NCBI RefSeq assembly: GCF_030369675.1
Contig: NZ_CP128477.1
Location: 4,296,501-4,360,500, forward strand
Reading direction: 5' to 3'
Length of the DNA: 64,000 nt
Source: Peteryoungia algae
Lineage (GTDB): Bacteria; Pseudomonadota; Alphaproteobacteria; Rhizobiales; Rhizobiaceae
This document shows, piece by piece, positions 8,408-17,516 of the stretch. The position numbers were made by a program, and so were the translations under genes. The notes under the pieces were generated by a model. That model was not told the DNA's origin, ran no database searches, and was given only the letters and a program-made list of their open reading frames with translations. How positions within the stretch are numbered: position 1 is the first letter of the stretch; every line of letters starts with the position of its first letter.

Positions 8408-8793
8408 GCCTCTGCATCGCCATCGCCGCCACGGTGCTGACGATCCCGGCGACAAGTTTCTCCCTGTCCTGGGTTCATTCGGTCGAGAAGATCGAGTGGC
8501 GGGAGGAATGGGCGGTGACGCGTGCCGGGCTTGAGCTCCGGCAGGCGAGCGTCAAGGGATCCGGCGCCGGCATGGAGCCGGGCGAGGGGGCGGTGCTCGA
8601 TGACGGCTGGTGGCGCTGGGAGCCCTCGCTCGCGCCCATTCCAGACTTGCGGCTCGCCGCCTCCGGCGCGACCTCCGGCGGCTGGACGCTCTGCCATGCC
8701 GGCGGCTGCATGACCCTCGGTGCTGCACCGGGCGAGGAGAGCATTCTCTCGGCTTGTACCGCAGACACAAAGCCCGTCGATCCATCGCCTTGA
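8404..8793 (+). CDS. DUF1850 domain-containing protein of the TAXI-TRAP operon
   Basis: A 129-residue protein starting with an ATG that overlaps the permease stop by 4 nt. It opens with a hydrophobic export segment (about residues 1-20) and carries SFSLSWVHSVEKIEWREEW, the DUF1850 hallmark, with two pairs of small/polar motifs around CHAGGC. DUF1850 genes recur next to TAXI-TRAP permeases; their role is unknown, and a periplasmic accessory function is the usual inference. Confidence 0.85.
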   Translation: MSLCIAIAATVLTIPATSFSLSWVHSVEKIEWREEWAVTRAGLELRQASVKGSGAGMEPGEGAVLDDGWWRWEPSLAPIPDLRLAASGATSGGWTLCHAGGCMTLGAAPGEESILSACTADTKPVDPSP

Positions 8794-8885
8794 AGACACA
8801 GCGTCAACGGCCGCCAGGGCCCATCGCCCCTGTCACGGGGGCACGAACCTGCTAGTCTGCCCGGATTGAACGAAGAGGTTTCGCC

Positions 8886-9812
8886 ATGTCCTTCTTTCCC
8901 GGAAATGACCCTGTCCCCGGTGACGCCTTTGCCTGCGACGCGATCGAACACCTGATCATCCCGCGCTCCAGCGATATCGGCGGTTTTTCGGTGCGCCGCG
9001 CGCTTCCCTCTGTCAAGCGCCGGCTGGTCGGCCCCTTCATCTTCTTCGACCGGATGGGGCCGGCGATCCTGAAGGCGGACGAGGCCATGGACGTGCGCCC
9101 GCATCCGCATATCGGCCTTTCGACCGTCACCTATCTCTTCGACGGCGAAATCAAGCATCGTGACAGTCTCGGCACCGAACTCGTGATTGCGCCCGGCGAC
9201 ATCAATCTCATGACGGCGGGCCGCGGCATCGTGCATTCGGAACGCACGCCGGAAAATCTGCGCGGCCATCCGCTCTCCATGTCCGGTCTGCAGACCTGGA
9301 TCGCGCTGCCGGACGAGATGGAGGAGATGGACCCGGCCTTTGCCCATACCGCCAGGGGCGAGCTGCCGACATTCAACGACCGGGGCGCTCGCGGCCGTGT
9401 GGTGATCGGGGCCATGAGTGGCCTGCATTCGCCGGTGAAGACTTTTTCCGAAACGCTCTACGTCGATTTGAGCCTCGAAGCCGGTGCCCGCTTCCCCTTC
9501 GATGCCGGTCAGGAGGAGCGTGCGCTCTACATTCTCTCGGGCGAAGTAGAGATCGCCGGCGACCGGTTTGCGCAGGACCAATTGCTGGTCTTTCGCCCCG
9601 GCGACGAAATCACGCTGATCGGCGGCGCGGCAGGCTGCCACGTCATGCTCTTCGGCGGGGCGGCCATGGAAACCAAGAAACATATCTGGTGGAACTTTGT
9701 TTCGTCGTCCAAGGAGCGCATCGAACAGGCCAAGGAAGAGTGGAGAACTGGCCGTTTTGACATCGTTCCTGGCGATGAAGAAGAGTTCGTGCCTTTGCCG
9801 GAGGGCCGTTGA
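8886..9812 (+). CDS. Pirin family protein (bicupin)
   Basis: A 308-residue two-cupin protein. The N-terminal cupin carries the metal ligands in RPHPHIGLSTVTYLF...KHRDS and GRGIVHSE, matching the three His plus Glu set of pirins. Bacterial pirins variously act as quercetinases or as modulators of dehydrogenases; no substrate can be assigned. The start has AGAGG 8 nt upstream. It stands alone between the TRAP unit and dxs, with about 90 bases to each side. Confidence 0.93.
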   Translation: MSFFPGNDPVPGDAFACDAIEHLIIPRSSDIGGFSVRRALPSVKRRLVGPFIFFDRMGPAILKADEAMDVRPHPHIGLSTVTYLFDGEIKHRDSLGTELVIAPGDINLMTAGRGIVHSERTPENLRGHPLSMSGLQTWIALPDEMEEMDPAFAHTARGELPTFNDRGARGRVVIGAMSGLHSPVKTFSETLYVDLSLEAGARFPFDAGQEERALYILSGEVEIAGDRFAQDQLLVFRPGDEITLIGGAAGCHVMLFGGAAMETKKHIWWNFVSSSKERIEQAKEEWRTGRFDIVPGDEEEFVPLPEGR

Positions 9813-9901
9813 CGTCTATATAACAGCGTGGTGTCGGATATTTGCCCAGCTCGTCTTGGGATGCTATCGCGCACCCGAACGAGTTGAAGAGGCAAGAGCC
9901 C

Positions 9902-11821
9902 GTGACATCCATGCCCGATACGCCGCTGCTGGACCAGGTCGAGTTCCCGAGAGACCTGAAGGCCATCGACGACCGCGATCTGCCGCAGTTGGCGCGCGAA
10001 CTGCGCGACGAGATGATCGATGCCGTGTCGAAGACGGGTGGTCATCTGGGGGCTGGCCTCGGCGTGGTCGAGTTGACCATTGCGATCCACAAGGTCTTTG
10101 AGACGCCGGACGATCGGCTGATTTTCGATGTCGGCCACCAGTGCTATCCGCACAAGATCCTGACCGGCCGCCGCGAACGGATCCGCACGCTGCGCCAGGA
10201 AGACGGCCTGTCCGGTTTCACCAAGCGCACGGAAAGCGAATACGATCCCTTCGGTGCCGCCCACTCGTCCACCTCGATTTCCGCCGGCCTCGGCATGGCG
10301 GTTGCTGCCGAACTGTCGAAGACCGACCGCAAGGTGATCGCCGTCATCGGTGACGGCGCCATGTCGGCCGGCATGGCCTATGAGGCGCTGAACAATGCAG
10401 GCGCGCTCGACGCCCGCCTGATCGTCATCCTCAACGACAACGACATGTCGATCGCCCCGCCGACGGGTGCCATGAGCGCCTATCTCGCGCGCCTCGCATC
10501 CGGCCGCAGCTATATGGGCATCCGTGAATTCGGCAAGAAACTGACCGCCTATCTCGGCAAGACGGTCGATCGCGCCATCACCCGGGCCGTCGAGCATGCC
10601 CGCGGTTATGTCACCGGCGGCACCATGTTCGAGGAACTGGGCTTCTACCATATCGGCCCGATCGATGGTCACTCCTTCGACCATCTTCTGCCCGTGCTGC
10701 GCAATGTCCGCGACAATGCCAAGGGCCCCGTGCTGATCCATGTCGTGACGCAGAAGGGCAAGGGCTATGCGCCGGCAGAAGCCGCGGCCGACAAGTATCA
10801 TGGCGTCAACAAGTTCGATGTCATCACCGGCACCCAAGCCAAGGCCAAGCCCAATGCGCCGGCCTATACAGCCGTCTTCGCCGATGCACTCGTCGAGGAA
10901 GCCCGCCACGACGAGAAGATTGTCGGCATCACCGCGGCCATGCCCTCGGGCACCGGCCTCGACAAGCTGCAGTCGCTCTTCCCCGAGCGCACCTTTGACG
11001 TCGGCATCGCCGAACAGCACGCCGTGACCTTCGCAGCCGGTCTCGCAGCGGAAGGCTTCAAGCCCTTCTGCGCGCTCTATTCCACCTTCCTGCAGCGCGG
11101 CTACGATCAGGTCGTGCACGATGTCGGCATCCAGGGTCTGCCCGTCCGCTTTCCGATCGACCGCGCCGGTTTCGTCGGTGCAGACGGCCCGACCCATGCT
11201 GGCTCCTTCGACACCGGTTTCCTTGCAGCACTGCCGGGCTTCGTGGTCATGGCCGCTGCCGACGAGGCAGAGCTCAAGCACATGGTCCGCACGGCCGCAG
11301 CTTACGACGAAGGCCCGATCTCCTTCCGCTATCCGCGCGGCGAGGGGGTCGGCGTTCCGATGCCCGAGCGGGGCGAGATCCTCGAAATCGGCAAGGGCCG
11401 CATCGTCAAGCAGGGTTCGAAGGTGGCGCTCCTCTCCTTCGGCACGCGTCTGGCCGACTGTCTGCTCGCCGCCGAAGACCTCGACGCATCAGGCCTTTCG
11501 ACCACCGTCGCGGACGCCCGCTTCGCCAAGCCCCTCGACCACGATCTGATCCGCCAGCTCGCCCGCCACCATCAGGTGGTGGTCACCGTCGAAGAAGGCG
11601 CCGTCGGCGGCTTCGGCAGCCATGTCATGCATTTCCTCGTCAATGAGGGCTTGCTCGACAACGGCCTCAAGGTCCGCTCGCTGGTCCTGCCTGACGTCTG
11701 GATGGACCAGGCCAAGCCCGAAACCATGTATGCCAAGGCCGGATTGGATGCGGTGGGCATTCTGAAGACGGTGTTTGCAGCGCTGGGCCAGGACGTGCCG
11801 GGCGTGATCGCGGCGGGCTGA
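9902..11821 (+). CDS. dxs: 1-deoxy-D-xylulose-5-phosphate synthase
   Basis: A 639-residue thiamine-diphosphate enzyme that condenses pyruvate with glyceraldehyde 3-phosphate, the first step of the MEP isoprenoid pathway. Seen are [14 protein letters not shown] near residue 45, the ThDP motif [18 protein letters not shown] and [18 protein letters not shown] of the pyrimidine domain, plus a C-terminal transketolase domain. GTG 9902 is favoured: GAAGAGG lies 9 nt upstream and the N-terminus [13 protein letters not shown] fits rhizobial Dxs; ATG 9911 is the alternative. ispH of the same pathway is at 46.3 kb. It is unusual here in being separated from both xseB and tlyA. Confidence 0.97.
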   Translation: MTSMPDTPLLDQVEFPRDLKAIDDRDLPQLARELRDEMIDAVSKTGGHLGAGLGVVELTIAIHKVFETPDDRLIFDVGHQCYPHKILTGRRERIRTLRQEDGLSGFTKRTESEYDPFGAAHSSTSISAGLGMAVAAELSKTDRKVIAVIGDGAMSAGMAYEALNNAGALDARLIVILNDNDMSIAPPTGAMSAYLARLASGRSYMGIREFGKKLTAYLGKTVDRAITRAVEHARGYVTGGTMFEELGFYHIGPIDGHSFDHLLPVLRNVRDNAKGPVLIHVVTQKGKGYAPAEAAADKYHGVNKFDVITGTQAKAKPNAPAYTAVFADALVEEARHDEKIVGITAAMPSGTGLDKLQSLFPERTFDVGIAEQHAVTFAAGLAAEGFKPFCALYSTFLQRGYDQVVHDVGIQGLPVRFPIDRAGFVGADGPTHAGSFDTGFLAALPGFVVMAAADEAELKHMVRTAAAYDEGPISFRYPRGEGVGVPMPERGEILEIGKGRIVKQGSKVALLSFGTRLADCLLAAEDLDASGLSTTVADARFAKPLDHDLIRQLARHHQVVVTVEEGAVGGFGSHVMHFLVNEGLLDNGLKVRSLVLPDVWMDQAKPETMYAKAGLDAVGILKTVFAALGQDVPGVIAAG

Positions 11822-11860
11822 AGCTCCTCCTCAGGTGCCCTCTCTGGACTTCCCCCTATC

Positions 11861-11877
11861 CCCCGGTTAGACCGGGG
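11861..11877 (+). terminator. Short hairpin after dxs
   Basis: CCCCGGT-TAG-ACCGGGG, a 7-bp stem 39 bases past the dxs stop. There is no T tract, so termination is possible but weakly supported. Confidence 0.4.
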
Positions 11878-11915
11878 CCTCATTGGCAGACCCTTCCATG
11901 GGTTGCGGAGGCCCC

Positions 11916-13112
11916 ATGCAGACGGCAGAGACCACGGAACTCGTCCCCGACTTCGCGCCCGACTGGGCAGCGATCGCGGTCGTCATTCTCGGCGTCACCG
12001 CCTTTGCGGTGGGCCAGGGGCTCACCTATCCGCTGATTGCGCTGATCCTCGAAAGCCGGGGAGTCTCGTCCAGCATGGCCGGGCTGAATGCCTCGGTCTT
12101 TGCACTCGGGCTTGCCTCCTCAACGCTGATCATCGGCAAGTTGACGCAGGCAATGCGCGGCGACCGGCTGATCGTCGCGTCGCTGCTCGGGGTGTCGGTA
12201 GCGCTCGCCACCTTCTCGACCTTCGACCAGCTCTGGATCTGGTTCGTCGCCCGCTTCCTGCTCGGTTTCTGCACCAGCATCATCTACACGGTAAGCGAAG
12301 CCTGGCTGAACACCGCTTGCCCGGATCGCTTGCGCGGTCGTGTTTCCGGCGCCTATAGCGCCGGCATGTGTGCAGGCTTTGCCGCCGGCCCGCTCGCCAT
12401 TCCGCTTGTCGGTATCGAGGACGGCTTCGCTTTCGCCATGACTGCGGCCTATGTCGCGCTCGTCGCCTTTGCCTCGGTCATGCTTGGCCGCTATGCCCGC
12501 ACCCGGCCTGAAGCCTCGGAGGCCGGCGGCTTGCTCACCTTCGTCAAACTCGCGCCGGTGCTGACGCTGATGGTTGTCGCCTTCGGCTTTTCGGACATCG
12601 CGGCGATCTCGATGATCCCGCTCTATTTCGTCGAGCGTGGCTACAGCCAGAATTTCGCGGCCTTCGTTGTCACCATGGTGGCGCTGCCGACGGCGCTTGC
12701 CCAGCCTTTCGTCGGCTGGCTGCTTGACCGGCTGTCGCGCCCGGTGATTGCCGTCGCCGGATCGCTGATCACGGCTGCCGCCTTCCTCGTTCTGCCCTTC
12801 ATGACATCACAGGCGGCCCTGCTGATCACGATCTCGATCCTCGGCGCGGCAAGCTTTTCGCTCTATACGGCAGCGCTTACCCTGCTCGGCGAACGCTTCC
12901 GAGGCGGTCTTCTGGTCTCGGGTGCCGCCGTCTTCGCGCTGGCTTACGCGATCGGCAGTGCCACGGGCTCCGGCGCGACGGGGCTCACAATGGATCTGGT
13001 CTCGGTGGATGCCGGCCCAGTCTTTGTCGGCTTGCTGATGCTTGGTTTCACTGGTTTCTTCGCCCTCAACCTCATGCGAATCCGCGCATCGGGGCGTGAC
13101 GCCGATGCTTGA
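11916..13112 (+). CDS. MFS transporter, 12-TM
   Basis: A 398-residue major facilitator protein with about 12 membrane segments and the expected cytoplasmic-loop motifs (RFLLGFCTSIIYTVSEAWLNTACPDRLRGRVSG). It resembles the YcaD/UMF-like exporters of unknown substrate. ATG 11916 is preferred since GCGGAGG ends 4 nt before it and the preceding codons look like leader. Its stop overlaps the start of the cysteine-cluster gene by 8 nt, so the two are translated together; a functional link is only suggested by this. Confidence 0.85.
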   Translation: MQTAETTELVPDFAPDWAAIAVVILGVTAFAVGQGLTYPLIALILESRGVSSSMAGLNASVFALGLASSTLIIGKLTQAMRGDRLIVASLLGVSVALATFSTFDQLWIWFVARFLLGFCTSIIYTVSEAWLNTACPDRLRGRVSGAYSAGMCAGFAAGPLAIPLVGIEDGFAFAMTAAYVALVAFASVMLGRYARTRPEASEAGGLLTFVKLAPVLTLMVVAFGFSDIAAISMIPLYFVERGYSQNFAAFVVTMVALPTALAQPFVGWLLDRLSRPVIAVAGSLITAAAFLVLPFMTSQAALLITISILGAASFSLYTAALTLLGERFRGGLLVSGAAVFALAYAIGSATGSGATGLTMDLVSVDAGPVFVGLLMLGFTGFFALNLMRIRASGRDADA

Positions 13113-13446
13113 AACCTCGCCCCCCGAAATCTTCGACTGCCAGGCCTGCGGCGCCTGTTGCGCCTATTCGGCCGATTGGCCGCGTTTCTCCCTGGAAAGC
13201 GACGAGGAAATCGCCGCCATCCCGGAAACGATGATCGCAAAAGACGAAAGTGGCATGAAGTTCGAGGGTGGACGCTGCGCGGCATTGACCGGCGAAGTCG
13301 GCAAACATGTCGGTTGCGCCGTCTACCACGTGCGCCCGCATGTCTGCCGCACCTGCATGCCCGGCGACGAGGAATGCAAGATTGCCCGCGCCGAATTCGG
13401 TTTCAGTATCGAAGGCCTGCCCGAGCCCGAGATTTACGAGGCCTGA
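13105..13446 (+). CDS. YkgJ family cysteine cluster protein
   Basis: A 113-residue protein with the zinc/iron-chelating pattern FDCQACGACCAYS near the N-terminus and later CAALTG...HVGCAVYHVRPHVCRTCMPGDEEC. The CxxCGxCC block and spaced later cysteines define the YkgJ/UPF0153 group, thought to bind a metal or an Fe-S cluster; function unknown. It begins inside the last codons of the MFS gene (8-nt overlap). Confidence 0.87.
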   Translation: MLETSPPEIFDCQACGACCAYSADWPRFSLESDEEIAAIPETMIAKDESGMKFEGGRCAALTGEVGKHVGCAVYHVRPHVCRTCMPGDEECKIARAEFGFSIEGLPEPEIYEA

Positions 13447-13451
13447 CGTCT

Positions 13452-13691
13452 TCAGGGGACGCAGGTCGAGCAGAGCGCTGCATCAGCCCCCACAGCCGTG
13501 CCCGTCACGATCGCCACACCATAGCTCGGTATCAGCGGAGTTTGACGGCCACGCTCTGCTCTTGCGAAATCGCCGAAGACGTCGTCGCACAAGGCGGAGG
13601 CCTTGGACGACAGCGGGTGGGAGAGCAGGGCAGCGGCGGCGAGAAGATGAGACGGAATGCCGGGTTGCCCAGGTCTGAAAGCAGAAGACAT
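13452..13691 (-). CDS. Small hypothetical protein, possibly exported
   Basis: A 79-codon leftward frame in the gap between the cysteine-cluster gene and sodB. Support: GAAGGG lies 6 nt ahead of the ATG at 13691, and the N-terminus (MSSAFRPGQPGIPSHLLAAAALLSHPLSSKASA) has a short hydrophobic stretch ending like a signal-peptidase site. Three cysteines follow, two in the C-terminal CSTC. I recognise no family. It may be spurious in this GC-rich DNA. Confidence 0.35.
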   Translation of the reverse strand: MSSAFRPGQPGIPSHLLAAAALLSHPLSSKASALCDDVFGDFARAERGRQTPLIPSYGVAIVTGTAVGADAALCSTCVP

Positions 13692-13806
13692 TTCTTTCCC
13701 TTCAAGGCCTGATTCTGGAAGCGCAAAGGTTGCCTCGCCCATGTTCCGCACCTATGTTCCCGTCACCTGCCAAAACGCAATCTATTTGCCAAAAGGAGAT
13801 CTCACC

Positions 13807-14409
13807 ATGGCCTTCGAATTGCCCGCCCTCCCGTATGCTTACGACTCGCTGGCGCCGTTCATGTCGGCTGAAACGCTCGAGTTTCACCACGACAAGCACC
13901 ACCAGGCCTATGTGACCAACGGCAACAACCTCCTCAAGGATTCCGGTCTGGAAGGCCTGTCGCTGGAAGAGATCGTCAAGCAGTCCCACGGCAAGAATGC
14001 CGGCCTCTTCAACAATGCCGGCCAGCATTACAACCACATCCACTTCTGGAACTGGATGAAGAAGGATGGCGGCGGCAACAAGCTTCCGGGCAAGCTGCAG
14101 GCAGCCGTCGACAGCGATCTTGGCGGCTACGACAAGTTCAAGGCCGATTTCGTTGCAGCCGGCACGACCCAGTTCGGTTCCGGCTGGGCCTGGCTCTCCG
14201 TCAAGGACGGCAAGCTCGAGATCTCGAAGACCCCGAACGGCGAAAGCCCGCTGATCCACGGCGCATCCCCGATCCTCGGCGTCGATGTCTGGGAACACTC
14301 CTACTACATCGACTACCGCAACGCCCGTCCGAAGTATCTCGAAGCCTTCGTCGACAGCCTGATCAACTGGGACTACGTGGCTGAAATGTACGAAGCCGCG
14401 ACGAAGTAA
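13807..14409 (+). CDS. sodB: Superoxide dismutase, Fe/Mn family (Fe-type signatures)
   Basis: A 200-residue cytoplasmic enzyme that converts superoxide to O2 and H2O2. Metal ligands are visible in LEFHHDKHH (first His), NHIHFW (second), DVWEHSYY (Asp and His). The active-site Gln comes from the N-terminal half (NNAGQHYNH), as in Fe enzymes, and the position that carries Gln in Mn enzymes is Gly (KTPNGESPL). Iron or cambialistic use is therefore inferred. A textbook ribosome site AAAGGAGAT precedes the ATG, and a strong terminator follows. Confidence 0.96.
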   Translation: MAFELPALPYAYDSLAPFMSAETLEFHHDKHHQAYVTNGNNLLKDSGLEGLSLEEIVKQSHGKNAGLFNNAGQHYNHIHFWNWMKKDGGGNKLPGKLQAAVDSDLGGYDKFKADFVAAGTTQFGSGWAWLSVKDGKLEISKTPNGESPLIHGASPILGVDVWEHSYYIDYRNARPKYLEAFVDSLINWDYVAEMYEAATK

Positions 14410-14433
14410 TTGTTGCGCATGATATGATCGCAG

Positions 14434-14462
14434 ACGCCCGGTGCCCAGCACCGGGCGTTTTT
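14434..14462 (+). terminator. Rho-independent terminator of sodB
   Basis: ACGCCCGGTGC-CCA-GCACCGGGCGT forms a perfect 11-bp stem followed by TTTTT, 25 bases after the sodB stop. Confidence 0.93.
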
Positions 14463-14556
14463 CGTTCGAACGTCCCTGCGCCATGGTGCAGATGGAACCA
14501 TCCGCCATGCACCACGTTTCTTCGGCAAGAACCCGAACAATCGAAAGGTAATCACC

Positions 14557-14964
14557 ATGGCCTCTTCCAATCTCCAGTCCGAACTTCGTGAACTGCGCGA
14601 ACAGATGAACGATCTCAAGGACATGATCAGCCGTGAGGCGGGCCGCAGCAGCCGCAACGTTCGCAACCGCGCCTCCGAAGCGCTGGACGAGGCAGGCCGC
14701 AAGGCTTCCTCCGTTACCGGCTATGACAGCGACGACGTCCGCAATCGTGCGTCAGACGTCGTCAATGGTGCCACCCGCACGGCCCATGTCGTGGCCGACT
14801 ACGCCCGCGAAGGCGCGGATACGGTCGCTGGCGTCGTGCGCCGTCATCCGGCTGCCGCCACTTCCGCAGGCCTTGTCACGCTCGGCATTGTCGGCGGCGT
14901 GGTTGGCTACCTGCTCGCCAATTCGACCCCGCCGGCCCGCGACAGCCGCTGGCGCTGGAACTGA
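14557..14964 (+). CDS. DUF883/ElaB-like membrane-anchored protein
   Basis: A 135-residue protein with a long amphipathic, probably coiled-coil N-terminal part (SELRELREQMNDLKDMISRE), a middle of repeated NRASEALDEA / NRASDVVNGA-type helices, and one C-terminal glycine-rich membrane segment (TSAGLVTLGIVGGVVGYLLA). This is the layout of ElaB/YqjD (DUF883) proteins, which in E. coli associate with ribosomes and the inner membrane in stationary phase. It is followed after 7 nt by the DUF2188 gene. Confidence 0.78.
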   Translation: MASSNLQSELRELREQMNDLKDMISREAGRSSRNVRNRASEALDEAGRKASSVTGYDSDDVRNRASDVVNGATRTAHVVADYAREGADTVAGVVRRHPAAATSAGLVTLGIVGGVVGYLLANSTPPARDSRWRWN

Positions 14965-14971
14965 GGTCACC

Positions 14972-15229
14972 ATGGCAAAGGTGACCTACCACGTCGTGGA
15001 GCATGATGAGGGCTACGCCTACCGTCTGGGCGACGTCTATTCCGAGCCCTATGCGACCCATGACGAGGCACTCGCAGCCGCCCGGCACGCAGCCGGCGCC
15101 CAGCAGCTCGCCGATGGCGACGCCGAAATCAGCTGGCAGGATGCCGAAGGCGAATGGCATCACGAACATGCGGACGGTGCGGACCGCCCCATGACGGACG
15201 TCGTCGATGATGTCGAGGACGACCGGTAA
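14972..15229 (+). CDS. DUF2188 domain-containing protein
   Basis: An 85-residue soluble acidic protein. The pattern TYHVVEHDEGYAYRLGDVYSEPYATHDEALAAARHAA matches DUF2188, small proteins of unknown function common in rhizobia. It starts 7 nt after the DUF883 gene with GAGG ahead of the ATG, and a terminator follows, so the two make a short operon. Confidence 0.8.
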   Translation: MAKVTYHVVEHDEGYAYRLGDVYSEPYATHDEALAAARHAAGAQQLADGDAEISWQDAEGEWHHEHADGADRPMTDVVDDVEDDR

Positions 15230-15259
15230 AGCCTGATCGTTTTGAGTTCAGGCGAAGGA

Positions 15260-15290
15260 AAAGCCCGTGGCGCAAGCTGCGGGCTTTTTT
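15260..15290 (+). terminator. Rho-independent terminator after DUF2188 gene
   Basis: AAAGCCCG pairs with CGGGCTTT around an inner GC-GCAA-GC loop and runs into a T tract, 30 bases past the stop. Confidence 0.9.
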
Positions 15291-15461
15291 GTCATGATGC
15301 CCAGGCGGGACCGGTCAAAGGTTCCCTCCGCTCCTGCCTTGCCGGATGGGTGATCGCTGCAGCCGCCGATCGGAGCCGGCTGACCGGCGACCTACGGCAT
15401 GCGCGCGGGCGCGGAACATGGGCGGAAGGAGCCGCCACCGTCCCCTGCTGCATGCACAATG

Positions 15462-15488
15462 AAAAATGCGACCTCGATGGTGGCATTT
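15462..15488 (-). terminator. Rho-independent terminator of bioMNY
   Basis: On the leftward strand AAATGC-C-ACC pairs with GGT-C-GCATTT (one C-C mismatch, loop ATCGA) and continues into TTTTT. It lies 28 bases past the bioY stop. Confidence 0.85.
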
Positions 15489-15515
15489 GGTGTCACTGAA
15501 CAGTGGGTCTCCCGC

Positions 15516-16079
15516 TCACGCCCGGGCTGGCAACAGAGGATACCCGACAGTCACGGCGCGGGCCGCAAGGGTCGCAATCGCGGCCTTGACGAGGTCGCCT
15601 GGAATGAAGGCGAGCGAGCCGGTCAGCACGGCGGGGAAAGGCGTTCCGGCGACCGCCGAGAGCCAAGGCATGCCGCAGAGATAGACGACGCCGATGCCGC
15701 CGACGACGCTGGCGACGAAGAACCCGGCCATCTGTTTCGTGGCCGACTGTCCTTCGCGCACGAGCTTTTCAGCGAGGAACCCGGTGACGAAGGCGCCGAT
15801 GATCCAGCCGAAGATATAGCCGCCGGTCGGGCCCATCAGCACGTTGAGACCGCCGCGACCGCCCGAAAGCACCGGCAGGCCGACGGCGACGAGCACGACG
15901 AGCAGCGCATAGGCGAGCGCCCCGCGTTTGGCGCCGATGATGCAGCCGGCCAGCATGACGCCCATCGACTGCGCCGTGATGGGAACCGGCAGAAGCGGGA
16001 TCGGCACGGGCGGCAGGAAGCCGAGGACGATGATGATGGCGGTAAAAAGAGCGGCGAGCACGAGGTCTCTGGTGGTCAT
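15516..16079 (-). CDS. bioY: Biotin transporter substrate-binding component BioY
   Basis: A 187-residue integral membrane S-component with six hydrophobic segments. Typical stretches are FLPPVPIPLLPVPITAQSMGVMLAG and GPTGGYIFGWIIGAFVTGFLAEKL. It binds biotin at the membrane and, with BioN and BioM, forms the energy-coupling-factor importer. Start MTTRD at 16079 is chosen over an upstream extension without membrane character. It is the last gene of the bioM-bioN-bioY unit and is followed by a clear terminator. Confidence 0.94.
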   Translation of the reverse strand: MTTRDLVLAALFTAIIIVLGFLPPVPIPLLPVPITAQSMGVMLAGCIIGAKRGALAYALLVVLVAVGLPVLSGGRGGLNVLMGPTGGYIFGWIIGAFVTGFLAEKLVREGQSATKQMAGFFVASVVGGIGVVYLCGMPWLSAVAGTPFPAVLTGSLAFIPGDLVKAAIATLAARAVTVGYPLLPARA

Positions 16080-16107
16080 GAACGGATCCCCAAAAGCTGA
16101 ATGGCTT

Positions 16108-16713
16108 TTACTGGCCCCGAATTCCCCGCGCGTCAATTGCCTCGGCGATCCGATCCGCATCCTTCAGCGTCGAAATGATGAGGGGCCCGAGCATGCGCGA
16201 GAGCTTGAACGGGATGCCGCGCGCCGCATGCGCCTCCTTCAGCGCCTCGTGGCGCTGGGCGATCTCGGGCACGAAACGCAGCACGAGCCCGAGTGCGAGC
16301 CCGAGATCGGCCGCCTTCATCAGCCCCAGCCGCTCAAGCGGCCGGGCAAGGTCGGTGACGGCCGCCATGAAGTCGGCAATGGTCGTGGAAGCCGTCACGG
16401 CCGCCGCGAGGAAGAGCATGGCGACCAGCCTGAGCATTGTGACGAGCGTTTCCTCCGGCGAAAGGAGGAGCAAATTGATGGCCGCCAGAAAGGCGATGGT
16501 GAAGAGCACGGGTCTGAGCCGTCGCAGTCCTTCCGACAGGCCGACGCCTGTGGAGAGATAGAGCAGTCCGGTCGCAACGAGCATGGCCGTGAGCACGAGC
16601 GGCTGGTCGACGAAGTAAAGCGCCAGTCCGAACACCATCAGCGCGAAAAGCTTCGGCTTGACCGGGATGCGATGCAGGAGGCTTTTGCCCTCAACATGCA
16701 GGCTTGTCAGCAT
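16108..16713 (-). CDS. bioN: Biotin ECF transporter transmembrane component BioN
   Basis: A 201-residue EcfT-type protein with about five membrane segments in the first two thirds. The two Ala-Arg-Gly coupling motifs that touch the ATPase subunits are visible near the C-terminus (AHAARGIPF and AIDARGIRG). It links BioM to BioY. The start overlaps the bioM stop by 7 nt, supporting one operon. Confidence 0.93.
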   Translation of the reverse strand: MLTSLHVEGKSLLHRIPVKPKLFALMVFGLALYFVDQPLVLTAMLVATGLLYLSTGVGLSEGLRRLRPVLFTIAFLAAINLLLLSPEETLVTMLRLVAMLFLAAAVTASTTIADFMAAVTDLARPLERLGLMKAADLGLALGLVLRFVPEIAQRHEALKEAHAARGIPFKLSRMLGPLIISTLKDADRIAEAIDARGIRGQ

Positions 16714-17387
16714 CCGGCGATCTCCCGGTAGCGCGCGATCGCGTCCTCGCCCGCGCCGTCGAAAACCAGCGTGCCTTCATGGAATACCAGCACGCGAGGG
16801 AAGTCTTCGACGAGGTCGAGGTCGTGGCTGATAACCATCGCCTGTTCGACAAGTCCTTCGATGGCGGCCTTAACCTTGGCGCGGTTCTTCAGGTCCAGCT
16901 GGTTCGTCGGCTCGTCGAAGATGACCATCTGGGGACGGTTGACGCAGACGGCGGCAAGGGCGGCCAGCTGCAATTCTCCGCCAGACAGCTCATGTGGCCG
17001 CCGCACGGCGAGATCGCTGATGCCGAAGCGGGCAAGGGTCTCGTCCACCAGCCGGTCGACATCGGCAGCGCCGAGCCCCCGCGACTTCGGCCCGAGTGCC
17101 ACATCCTCCCGGATAACAGGCAGAATGATCTGGTGTCCGGGGTTCTGGAAGATAAAGCCGGTCTTCGCCCGCGCCGCCTTCTCGTCGGCTACGGTATCGA
17201 GACCGTCGAGCGTAACCTTGCCGAAAGAGGGCTTCGCAAGTCCGGCAATCAGCCTGGCAAAACTCGTCTTGCCGGAGCCATTCAGCCCGATGACGCCGAT
17301 GCGTGGTTCCGACAGTGACAACGTCAGTGGCTTCAGCGCCACGCGGTCGCCGTAACGCAATTCTGCCTGGTCGAAACGGATGTGCAA
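16707..17387 (-). CDS. bioM: Biotin ECF transporter ATPase BioM
   Basis: A 226-residue ABC ATPase: Walker A GLNGSGKTS near residue 37, Q-loop in FIFQNPGHQII, signature LSGGE, Walker B MVIFDEPTNQLD and switch His in VISHD. FQNPGHQI is characteristic of ECF (CbiO-like) ATPases. It powers biotin uptake with BioN and BioY. First gene of the leftward operon. A CTATAA-like element lies about 35 bases upstream, but it is only half a BioR box. Confidence 0.94.
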   Translation of the reverse strand: MHIRFDQAELRYGDRVALKPLTLSLSEPRIGVIGLNGSGKTSFARLIAGLAKPSFGKVTLDGLDTVADEKAARAKTGFIFQNPGHQIILPVIREDVALGPKSRGLGAADVDRLVDETLARFGISDLAVRRPHELSGGELQLAALAAVCVNRPQMVIFDEPTNQLDLKNRAKVKAAIEGLVEQAMVISHDLDLVEDFPRVLVFHEGTLVFDGAGEDAIARYREIAGC

Positions 17388-17516
17388 GGATGGGGTCTCC
17401 CGAGGGTGAGTGACAGGCCTCTATAACGTTGGGCGCTTCATAGGGGAATGTCCAAGACCACGGCTTTAGGCACCTTCTGCAAGATACTGATCACACCCGG
17501 CAGAGGGATCCGTCTG

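Noticed and set aside
17418..17428. Possible BioR box (CTCTATAAC) ahead of bioM
   Set aside because: Only the right half of TTATMKATAA is present; the left half does not match, so it is no better than chance.
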